A DNA stretch of 64,000 bases, taken from the NCBI RefSeq assembly GCF_022965805.1, contig NC_133115.1, positions 34,091,321 to 34,155,320 of the forward strand, written 5' to 3'. The stretch comes from Primulina eburnea (lineage: Eukaryota; Streptophyta; Magnoliopsida; Lamiales; Gesneriaceae). Under the pieces are notes generated by a model. It did not search any database. It was given only the letters and a program-made list of their open reading frames with translations, and was not told where the DNA came from. Each line of letters begins with the position of its first letter. Positions within the stretch are counted from its first letter, which is position 1. The position numbers and the translations under genes are program-made. Below are positions 34,051-44,368 of the stretch, piece after piece.

Positions 34051-35381
34051 TCACCATATATCTCCGTAAGAATATGAGTTCGAAGAACTGAATAAGGAAA
34101 CTCTCCTCCTTTTACCATACATAGTATTTCTTGATGAGAATTCTTCTGACGCATAAAATTTATCAAGCACAGACCTCAAAGTCTCACGAACCGAATCAAC
34201 AAGAAATTTGGATCCTTCCTCATCCGGGTTGCATCCAGCAATCACAAAGACATTCACCATTCTACTTCCCAAGGTAGCAATCTCTGCTCTTATTGTTTTT
34301 AAAGGGAGAGCTTCAATGGCTTCTCTTATATTGGAGAGAAGCTCAGTTTTGAAATCACAACACAGGGATGCTCGGATAGAAAAGGAATTTTCATCGTTTT
34401 TGCTTTCTTGTTCTACTTTCAATTCATCAATGTCTGTTGGCACGAGCGTTACGTCTGGTAACTTCAGTTACATGGTCTCTTAATTTCTTTACTTGATTGA
34501 TTACTTCAGCAAGCAGTGCTGCTTTGTCCATCTGCCGAAGAAAGTGCAAATGATCAACCAATTCAACAATAATATTCAATTGGGCTGACATAAATGAAAT
34601 AATCATTTCAAAGATTAAGAAGGCTGTTTTTGAAAGTTGAAAATGGTGAATGATTTAGATCACCATGCCTTTTAATCCCTCCCTCCGTTTCTTCGCCTCA
34701 GAAAAACAAAAGAACATACCATGTTCCTCCTTTTTGATGTTTGATATTAATAGTTCATGAATATATCCAACATTCTAACTCAATATGATAACAAGCAGAT
34801 ACCTGCTCTGTCAATCCTATCAGCGTATCTTGATATCAACAAGTGCAAAACACTCTTTATATACGGGTAGTTTTTAAAATGTTCTTAGGCAATAATTTTG
34901 TGAGATAATACTGATATCAACCACAAAAACTCCAGCTCATTGAAGCCATGAATTCCTTACAAAGAGGTCTGCTGATAATTTCGAATGAGAGAACTATAGA
35001 AATGAAAACTTTACAAAGAAATTCAAGAAAACTTCTTTATAGCAATAATACAACACATTTGGCAGATAAAAATACTTGCGTACGAATAGCACGAATGATA
35101 TGCTCTGAAGCAACAAAACAATGGAAGAAAATAATATTGCTTTACCTTAGCTGTGCCAGGAACTAAACCCCTAAGAGTGGTCAAATGACCATTTATTCTT
35201 TCCCACTATGGTTCCTCAAAGCTAACAATGCGTTCTCTGCACCGTTCACCTTTCGTCCAGGCTTAACCAGAGCTTTCACAAGCTCTCCTCTCTTACCATG
35301 CAAAGCCAACGATGACTTTGAAACCTCTTGAAACCCAAAACAGTTGTCAGAAAACCCATCAAAGTTGTCGCAAAAATCCAT
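34051..35381 (-). pseudogene. bHLH transcription factor relic (bHLH30/51/106-107-like)
   Basis: Two exons are recognisable on the minus strand. Exon 1 (35381-35146) encodes MDFCDNFDGFSDNCFGFQEV... and runs ...ALLALRNHSGKE, then stops. In another frame the same exon continues INGHLTTLRGLVPGTAK up to a GT donor. An intact gene would read NHSEAERRRRERINGH here, so roughly 19 bp of the DNA-binding basic region are gone and the frame is shifted. Exon 2 (34531-34051) starts MDKAALLAEVINQVKKLRDH, is shifted again near 34443-34456, and continues VPTDIDELKVEQE and the ACT-like C-terminal domain (DFKTELLSNIREAIEALPL...KFLVDSVRETLRSVLDKFYA). With the basic region lost and two frameshifts, no DNA-binding bHLH protein can be made. 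The ACT-like part alone remains open (130 aa from 34443). Confidence 0.88.
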
Positions 35382-36398
35382 CTTTTTTATTAATCAGAAA
35401 CCACAGCCGTTGCAAGGCAAAGGTAAAAAGAATCTTGGGGCAGATGAAAAGATGTCAGAATTCTTGAAATGGGATTGCTGAGCTTGTCTTCTTCTACAAA
35501 TTCAATTGCCTGATGGGATAAACCAATGATAGATATGAGAACTGTGTCGGCGAGTGAAGCGCAACTATCAGTCGTGGTAATTGTGCTGGATCTTTTGTTC
35601 ATAAAATCAGATACTGGCGAAATCTTTTGGAAACCAAATCCAAGATTTGGTTATAAAAGCAAAATAATACAGATGATGGATGCAAATTATCCACTCGAAT
35701 GTCAACTAGAATCCCTTACTTGGGCCCTGACTGCTACCTTTTGAACGCTGCATTAACTCTATCCCTTTGAAGTCCTTGTAGGCCATGTTTTTGCTAGAAA
35801 AGGTTGCGCAAACAACTATTTAAAGGATATCTCTTCGAAATTACGCCGCTCCTCAAATTTCAAGGCTCCCCTTTTGCCTGCACGGTGATTGAAAATACAG
35901 GCCAGGCCGTCAGCAATTTCTTTACCAACGCCAAATTCAACTTCACCAAAGCAATATACAAACCAGTGATTTTCTATAAAATTTGCATGAAATATAAAAT
36001 TAATCTTAAAGTCGTGCAATTCAAAACTTATTAAAAATCTTATTTATAAAAATTATTTTAGACCATTAATATTTCTTCATACCCTGACAATATATTTGCA
36101 TGTTAAATCTGTGTTTGAATATTCGTATAATTAATTCAATTCATTTAAATAATTAACTTACGTATTTTACTTTAATTAAATATTACACCACGATTTAAAA
36201 TCAACATCATAACAAATATATCAATTAAATTTCTTAATTTATGACGCTTAAATTAATATTTGTAAATAATAACTATAAAATTAAAATGCCAAGTTTATTG
36301 GTCAATAATAACTTATTTTTTAAAAAAAAAAACCTTATTCACTCATATATTTGCAATTCATAACAATTAAACTGACACTAGATTATCTTTTTAATCAT

Positions 36399-36570
36399 GA
36401 GTAGGCACAAACGGTCTTATGAATTTTTATTTGTGAGACGGGCCAATCCTACCGATATTCACAATAAAAAGTAATACTCTTAGCATAAAAAGTAATAATT
36501 TTTCATTGATGACCCAAATATTCGTCTTACAAAATATGACTTGTGAGATCGTTTCACACAAGCTTTTGTC
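36399..36570 (-). repeat. GTGAGAC foldback repeat, copy 14
   Basis: GAGTAGGCACAAACGGTCTT at the left, the central AAAAAGTAATACTCTTAGC block, and CACACAAGCTTTTGTCG at the right. Confidence 0.85.
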
Positions 36571-37849
36571 GTTAATCATATACTTATATAAGAACATGTT
36601 GAATGGTGCGATGAACTTGGTGAGATGGAAGTTAGTAACGTCATATCATGCTGATATTGTTGAAAACTCCATTGTATGTTCCAAGGTAATTTTAAAGATA
36701 TGATATCGAAATATAATTTTTTTATCGAAATATAATTTTTTTATTCAATTTAATAATTTGATATTTAAAAAAAACATAATAATAAAAAAACTTAATATAC
36801 ATAAATAAATTTTAACATAATTAAAAATTACATATAATTTTTTTAAAAAAAATTTCACATAATTTTAAAACTTACACACAATAATTTTTTAAAAAAAAAT
36901 TAAGATTTTTTAAAAAAAAAATTAAGATTTTTTTTTTCACTTTTTTGTATCATTTCTTAATTTTTGTATATTAATTTTTATTTTTTAAAAAATATGGGAG
37001 CCGTTTTCTTTTAAATATTTTTCATTTTGTCAACAGTTTAAAAATTCATCACAAAAATTAAGCACATATGGTTTAATTTGTTTAGGTTGTATTTTAATTA
37101 TTCTACTTTTATGTTCAAATTGTCGAATTCGTTTAATTTGGAATCCCTCGATGAATTAAAATGAATTGATATAGAGAGAGAGACAAATCAATGGTCAACT
37201 ATACTCATTTAACAAATTATTAATCTGCTGACTCCACTGTTCACCTCCTTCGATCGGACGTATTTCCAAAATAATTTACCCAATTTATTCATTAATTAGT
37301 AATGAATGTGACCTCATCTCACATAGGATTCCAACTTATCATTTAAATTAAAATAAATTTTCAGTTTGTTAATTGGTTTAATTTTGTATTTTGATTTTAT
37401 TAAAACTTGATTTTAGTGCATTGATTTTAAATTTTCGATTATTTTGATATGATTACTAATGTGACATCTGATAATGTAATAATTTTTCTATATCATATCA
37501 GTATTTTTCGGTGTCATGTCAGCAATTTGTTTAAAATAATCGAAAATAAAAAATTTGTTTACAAAAACAAAATTTAAAAAACTTAGTAAACCAAAACAAA
37601 AAATTGAACAAATTATTGGACTAAAAAACTATTTTTTCTTGACCAATATATGCTATGATATTCATAAATAGCTGGTAAGAAACCCCACCCCGTAAGTTGG
37701 TTAATTCATATATTTTCAAATGGAGATTAACTATTATATTGAGGACAAGAAAACCTATAATTTACCTAACCATATACTATATGGTACACAAGAGTCAACC
37801 AAGAAGTTGACAATTTACATGTTTTAAAATATATTGAAATGTGAGATGT

Positions 37850-38050
37850 CGAGTTCCATGTTCACAAATTAGGTTTAATAAATAGTGTCGTTGTCCAATC
37901 AGCACATAATACGTGTTCTGAGTGATGAATAATTATAACTCATTCATACAGTATAGTTGAATGAGTAGTCATGATTTAGTTACTCAAACACGCGTGTTAT
38001 GTGCTGAGTGGATAAAAACACTAACCACGTTGGATAACATGAACAAAATT
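37850..38050. repeat. Foldback MITE-like element
   Basis: The left arm (AATAGTGTCGTTGTCCAATCAGCACATAATACGTGTTCTGAGT) and the reverse complement of the right arm (about 37960-38025) are clearly similar. In particular AGCACATAATACGTGTT matches AGCACATAACACGCGTGTT. The arms meet near 37945. Weak similarity extends outward to CATGTTCA and its complement. No target-site duplication identified. Confidence 0.65.
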
Positions 38051-38672
38051 CATATCTTTCAACTCATTTGACTATTTCTACTATGTGTGAGTATACTTAC
38101 AAATCTTATAAATATACTTGAAGTATCGATATTTAAAACTTATTATTATATAAATTTGTCATTTGGTCAATACGATGAACGAGTAAATTATTAGGTTATT
38201 TTAGGTTCGAAGAATGTGATTATTGATTGATTAATAAATATTTTATATTCTATAAAACGAAACCTAAACCATTTCATAATCTCATTTTGTCCTCACATAC
38301 CAAACCTAGCCTTATTGTATATGTTGTCTTATATTCTAAGTTCCAGCAAATATAATATTTTTTTAGCATAAATGTAAAGTAATTCTGGGATTTTAAATAT
38401 TTAAATTTTCCATAAATACGTAGTAGCATTTTGCATCAGCAACTTTAATAAATCGCGTTTCATTCTGTAGTTAGCAAATGAGCATTTTAGGGAAAGCCCG
38501 TTATAGAGATGGAATGGCACGTGACACTTTTCAGCTGCTGGATTAGAAAACCAACTTGTAAAACCATATCTTTGTTTTGTTGCCCCAAGCCCAATTATGC
38601 ACTCCAGAATCCAGATGATCAATTTTATTTTACTTAACAAAAGATTAAATAAAATGAACCACATTTTCACGA

Positions 38673-38855
38673 GCACAAAAACTTGTGTGAGACAATTTTA
38701 CGTGTCAATTTTGTGAGACGTGTATTTTATTTGGTTCACTCATGAAAAAATATTACTTTTTTTCCAAAAGTCTTACTTTTTATTATAAATATGAGGACGT
38801 AGTTAACCCGTCTCACGAATAAATACATATGACACCGTCTCACAAGAGACCTACT
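38673..38855 (+). repeat. GTGAGAC foldback repeat, copy 15
   Basis: GCACAAAAACTTGTGTGAGA at the left and CACCGTCTCACAAGAGACCT at the right. Confidence 0.87.
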
Positions 38856-39189
38856 ATTTCACGAGCTGTAATAATTATCAAAACCGAGTTCATTTAGGTT
38901 GTCCCCTCCATCGAGTCTTCAATCGTGTGTGTATTGTTTTTTTTTTTTTTTTGAAATGTCATGTCTTCTATATTACAATATATAGGATTAAATTCTAATA
39001 ACTGAATATTTATATTTTACATGTTTAAAATTAATTCATATAATATTCAACAATAAAATAAATTTGTTCTAAATTTTTTCTTACTAACAAATAATGCGTC
39101 AAAATATATAATAAATCTAACATTTCATGATGGATAATATCTCAAACAAATAAACAAATATAAAATTAAACATTTTGATATGTTTAGAG

Positions 39190-39363
39190 GCAAAAACTTG
39201 TGTGAGACGGTCTTATAAGTCGTATTTTGTGAAACATATCTTTTATTTAGGTCATCAATAAAAAAGTATTACTTTTTATGCTAAGAGTATTACTTTTTAT
39301 TGTGAATATCGATAGGGTTGACTCGTCTAAAAAATAAAAATTCGTGAGATCGTCTTAAAAACC
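39190..39363 (+). repeat. GTGAGAC foldback repeat, copy 16
   Basis: GCAAAAACTTGTGTGAGACG at the left and TTCGTGAGATCGTCTTAAAAACC at the right. Confidence 0.85.
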
Positions 39364-40039
39364 TTTTTTCCAACCAAATTTGTCAACCATTTATTACTAT
39401 TTTAACGGAGGGTATTGTCTTACCAACTAGTTTAATTAGATGCAAGCTCTTTTTCGAGCATTTCACCTTTTCGAACCGTGTTAATAACTCACTAGAGGCT
39501 TGAGACAGGTCCTATCAAAATGGTATCACCGAATGTCTCGATCGTGTCTTGACTATGTCGTTCTTACCGATGTAATAATTAAAATTAACATATTAGATTA
39601 ATTAATATTTGGTATGTTGGTTAACTTTTGCTACAACCCTAAAAAAACCTTTAACCACTCAACTACATGTTCAACATTTATTTTTCATCACGTATTCTCT
39701 TATCATTTGAATTTCAGTAATTTTTTTTTCTCAATTTAATCATTCACAAGTTTTCCTAGTTTCAATATGCATATATTATGTGTATGTATTTCGTATATTA
39801 CATGATACCATATCCAGAATCTGTTTTAGTTTTTAATATAAAATAGTGTTGAGCCATTTTCATTGTTAATGTTTCGACTGGTAAAATTAGATCCACTTGT
39901 CTAGAACTTGACGTTGGAACTAGTTCATAACGATCAAAGTCGAATCACAATCCTATCAGTTAAATAAGTTCAATAAAACAACAACCTCGACGTAATTATG
40001 GATTTATGGGAGTGCAAACAACAACCTCGACGTAATTAT

Positions 40040-40262
40040 GGTACAGTTTGGTACATATGATATGATAAGTAAGGGATATATAGTATAAGGATAAATAAAA
40101 GATAAATATAATGATAAGATAGTATGTTGAATGTTTGGTATGATTTTAACAAGAGTGATTAAATTTATATATTGAATTGTAATAACAAAATTAACCCTAT
40201 CACAAAAACTTATATTTCATTGTTATCAAGATCTTGTAATTGCATATCTTAAATTCATATTA

Positions 40263-40332
<70 letters not shown>

Positions 40333-40729
40333 ATTTGTTACCCTGCATATCTTAAATTCATTTTATAAATCTCAATAAAATTATTATTATCACTCGATTA
40401 ACCTTAAAAATTGATATTTGACTTGACTCAAAAAATCAAGGGCTCAATTATCATATTATATAATAATAAAATTAGGTAAAAATAAATAAATCATGCAAGT
40501 ACTATCGACACATGAACAGATAAAAATATGAACTCAAGCAACAACTTTGAAATTATAAAATTTATTATGATAAGGTTAATTTTGTCATTACAATCTAATA
40601 TATAAATCTAATCACTTTTATTAAAATCATACCAAATATTAAATATAATATCATACGTCTTATTTATCATTAACTTATCCTTATATTATATATCACATGT
40701 TTATCCTATCATATGTACCAAATTATGCC
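40040..40729. mobile_element. Long-TIR MITE (Tourist/PIF-Harbinger-like)
   Basis: A 690-bp foldback. The left end starts GGTACAGTTTGGTACATATG. The reverse complement of the right end starts GGCATAATTTGGTACATATG. Similarity between the two arms continues inward for about 170-190 bp (for example GTTTGGTATGATTTTAACAA against ATTTGGTATGATTTTAATAA). Both ends are flanked by TTAT (40036-40039 and 40730-40733), compatible with a TTA-type target duplication. The centre contains a 60-bp AT microsatellite. There is no coding capacity. The superfamily call is inferred from the GG-start ends and the TTA flank. Confidence 0.75.
40266..40329. repeat. (AT)n microsatellite
   Basis: About 62 bp of AT inside the long-TIR MITE. 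Confidence 0.95.
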
Positions 40730-40796
40730 TTATTGTATCAACTGAATCAAATTGGGTAAAAAATCATAATTTTACATTTTTAGTTTTAGATAGATG

Positions 40797-43086
40797 TGTA
40801 ACGTCCCGAAAATTTAAAGGTCCACGCGAACCACATGCATTTGAATTATTAAATTCTTTGGTATTTTTAAATAAATATTTTAATTGCATGAGTTATTTAT
40901 GTGGTGCATTTTGACATGTTTAAAATATATTTTCTGCATGGTTGCATTAAACTGTATTTTTAAAAAGATATTCAAGTGACGATCGAGGAACGGAGACCGA
41001 GGGCTAAAAAAATGTTTTAATTAAATAATTAATTTTAATTATTTAATTTAGGGGAGATGGCTTCTCGTATTTTTGAAAACTAGGAATTTTGCGGTGATTT
41101 TATACGCCGGGACTAATTTTTTTATCGGTGTTGGATTTTCAACTAAAATGCGATCTTTTAAGCCGTCCGGCTATTTAATTAATTATCGATTTTTATGAAA
41201 ACCATTTTATAAATTGATTAAGAGCCTAGCTTGCACTAAGTGGGCTTAATTAAAAGTTTATTAGGCCTTAAGCCTATTTAACAAATTAGTTAACATATAA
41301 ATAACAATTTAACCTAAGCCTAGCGCACATCAAACTCACGCCACTCACTGATACACGCCGCACAAAGGATTTTCAGAAAAAAACAAAACTCTCCCTCGGC
41401 GCTTCAGTAGTTGCTGCCGTAGGGGAGATAGCCTTTTTCCCTTCAAAGTTTTGAGAGTTACAAGCTTCGGTTCTTCCCGTTCTTCGTCGCCGTCGGTATA
41501 TCGTGCGTTTACGACGCAAAGGCACGCCAATATCTTCCTTTTCTCGTCCATTACATCATAGTATTGATTTAATTTATGTATGTGCGAAGAACATGAAGTC
41601 TTATTCCAGAAAATTCGGTTTTTACGTATACGTGCTACGAACTAACGTTTTCATGTGTCGATTCATGTCTTACATGTTTCATGTGTTTAAAAAGGGCTGC
41701 CATGATGTTAAGAATTGATAAAATTGATGTCTATACATGTTAAAAGAATTTCCAGACCCACACGAACACCACACATCAGGGAACAAGTAAATGGCTTTAC
41801 TAAATCTGTCATGGGTGTTTTAAGGGTTCGGGTTTCATGTATAGAGGCTGGTGTGGGTAGCCAGGGTCATGGTAGGAGTCAGGGGAGAGTCCTAGCCACG
41901 CTAGGACTCGAGTTAGTTGGTTAGGGAAGAGCCCAAGAGCACAAGGACTCTTCCCCATGCCACCCGTGAGATGCAGAGAATTAAGGGTGGCGTAGGTTGC
42001 TGCTGTGTTGCAGGGAAGGAAAGGGGTGGCTCGCGGCTGGCTTGGGCGAGCCAGGCTAGGTCCTTAGGGTCCCAGGATGATGGGCATGGGTCGGGCCAGG
42101 GGCTGGGACAGATGGGTTGGCTGCTGGTCCAAGGAACGAGAGGATAGATAATGGCAGTAAGCTTGGGCGAGGCTGCTGTGCTCTTGGGGTGGCTCGCTGC
42201 GTGGGTTCCAGGGGCTGGGCTGGTCCGGGCTGGGTTTGGGCTTGGTCCAAGGAAGGTCAGGGTCATGGGGGGTCAGGTGGTTCGAGGCTGGAAGTGGTCC
42301 TAGCCTAGGTAGGAGTCCTAAGATCCCAAGGTGCTACACGCACAAAGCAAACAGAAATTGGGTCAAGTTCAGTAGGCTCTTTGAACGGGTTAGGGTCATG
42401 ATTTTTAGCTGGGCTTGCACAGTAAGGTCCCTAGGTATGTTGGCTAGGTTTTGGTTCAAGGCGGCTCGGGCGTAGCTCGGGTAAATTAGGAGATGGCTCG
42501 GTGCGTTCGATAAGGTGTCAAAACGAAAATTAAAAAGCTAAATTTGATTCCATGGGTTCACGGGTGCGGTTCATGACTTGGAAAGGGAGAATAAATCTTA
42601 AAAATGCTTTGTTTAAAATTTGGGGTCAAAATAATGAGTTTTGGTATTTATTCGGGATTTAATCGCCGCACGAAACGCTAACGAACGAATTAAGAGAAAT
42701 GCCTAGTTTTAAGCTTTATAAAATCATGAAAAATTAGGTTTAAGCTTAATTAATTATTATAAGTCCAAATTTCTAATTTGGGAATTTTATGCTAAGGTTT
42801 GGTTTAATTCGGGATTTAAACGCATTAGTACGTCACGTTTCAAGATTAAATTAAAAAGTCCGCGTTTTAAGCTAAATAAAAATATGAGAAAATTCATGTA
42901 AGCTTAAATAAATATTTGGGACATGTTATAATCAAGAAATCAAGAAAAAATGTCAGAAACATAAAATGTCACGTCCAGGGGTAAAACGGTCTTTTTACAC
43001 CTAAAATTAGTAAGGTCATGGCAGTGCCCTAAATGCAGTTTTTATGATATTAGTGCATTTTAAACACAAGAACACGAGACGTTTCA
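40797..43086 (+). repeat. 5' LTR
   Basis: 2290 bp, TGTAACG...GTTTCA. Its GC-rich middle (about 41800-42480) contrasts with its AT-rich ends. Confidence 0.95.
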
Positions 43087-43088
43087 GT

Positions 43089-43102
43089 TGGTATCAGAGC
43101 CA
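43089..43102 (+). other. Primer-binding site (initiator tRNA-Met)
   Basis: TGGTATCAGAGCCA begins two bases after the 5' LTR and is complementary to the 3' end of plant initiator tRNA-Met, the commonest primer of plant LTR elements. Confidence 0.93.
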
Positions 43103-44250
43103 ATGGTTCTGTAAAGGGTTGTGCCACCATCAGTGCCGGGAAGATCAGTCGTCAAGCCTCAAAGTTGTAAGTTTAAATGCTTATTATGATTTTATGATGT
43201 TACCTACACGTTTACATGATCTATATGTTTGAGCTACATGTGCATACACGTTTTGAAGTGAATGACGTTGGTGTTTAAGGTTGCATGGTAAACGATTTTC
43301 TTCCTGCATAGTTGCATGACTTTGTTATGCTAAAAGATTATATGCTTCATGATTTTTATACGTGTTACGTTGCGGAATAAGAAATTATTCTATTTCAACG
43401 CATGTGGGATTTGTGGTGGAATTGGACTACGTTGATTTTTGGATTTTAGTATTGACATTCTACTTTTGGGTCATAAGTTAATCGTGAATATTATGAATGC
43501 TTTGGGGACACGTAGATTTTTTTTAAGAAAATATTTATGAATCATGGTTACTAGTCGAATAAATTTTTGGGAATTACTCATGAGAAATAATGATTTGAGG
43601 ATTTGCAATGACTTGAAAATAAGAAAATGTATAAATTGGAATTTTAAGTTTTGATGGCATGTAAAATTTGTTATAGTCATTGATTTTTGAGTAAATAAGT
43701 TTAAATTTATTGAAATTATGTTATGGGAAACCGGTAGAAAGAAATTAAGAACGCCTAAATTTATGGGTTAATCATAGGATTTTCGAAAATTAAGGACCAA
43801 TTAGGATGATTTTTGAGGAAATTAAGAATTGATTTTGCAAATTTTACGGAATTTGGGGACTAGCTTAGCAATAAGCAATACTTGAATGGGTTAACTGATA
43901 AGAATTGAGTTGATTTAGACTTTTAAAAATATTCAAAACCTTGGGTTATCCTGGTTTTAGTATTATAAGAAATTTTAATCAAGCATTAGCGGATGCGTTT
44001 GGGATTTTAAGATTTAAATTTGATAAGTTGATGAGTATTTTGGTAAAAAAATAAGAAAGTAATGTACGATAAGTTTAGTTATCCATCTTTTATTAATGAG
44101 AATTTTAAGAAAAAATGAAAATTCGAGGTTATAATAGTATAGCATTAAGTAATTATGGGTCTTTTTAAGTTACGATTTAGAAATAAGGATTTAGAAGGTA
44201 AAATTAATTGGGAGCTAGTAGACGTAAGGACATTCTAGAACATAAGTTTT

Positions 44251-44277
44251 ATCAGAGTAGCGCAGTGGAAGCGTTGA
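44251..44277 (+). other. Initiator tRNA-Met 5'-half-like sequence inside the retrotransposon
   Basis: ATCAGAGTAGCGCAGTGGAAGCG matches the 5' end of plant initiator tRNA-Met (ATCAGAGTGGCGCAGCGGAAGCG) with two differences. It includes a good Pol III A box (TAGCGCAGTGG). The rest of the tRNA is absent. It lies about 95 bp upstream of the 3' LTR. Confidence 0.7.
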
Positions 44278-44353
44278 TTTTTTTTGGGATACTAGAACTA
44301 AGTCTAAACTTTTGATTATCGAGGATAAGCGAATTTCGAGGACGAAATTCAAT

Positions 44354-44368
44354 TTAAGGGGGGGAGAT
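44354..44368 (+). other. Polypurine tract
   Basis: TTAAGGGGGGGAGAT lies immediately before the 3' LTR and serves as the plus-strand DNA primer. Confidence 0.92.

Larger units (their letters stand above)
35382..40039. other. Gene-free AT-rich region
   Basis: No gene recognised. 35382-36030 is the former promoter side of the bHLH relic, with several short open frames I cannot identify. Beyond that lie three GTGAGAC repeat copies, a 160-200-bp foldback (37850-38050), poly-A/T tracts and a directly repeated 25-mer (39976-40000 and 40017-40041, around AACAACCTCGACGTAATTAT). Confidence 0.6.

Noticed and set aside
41345..42475. Cluster of short open frames in the 5' LTR, repeated at 44917-46047, as genes
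   Set aside because: They lie in the GC-rich part of the LTR on both strands, overlap each other and match no family. They are repeated only because the LTR is.
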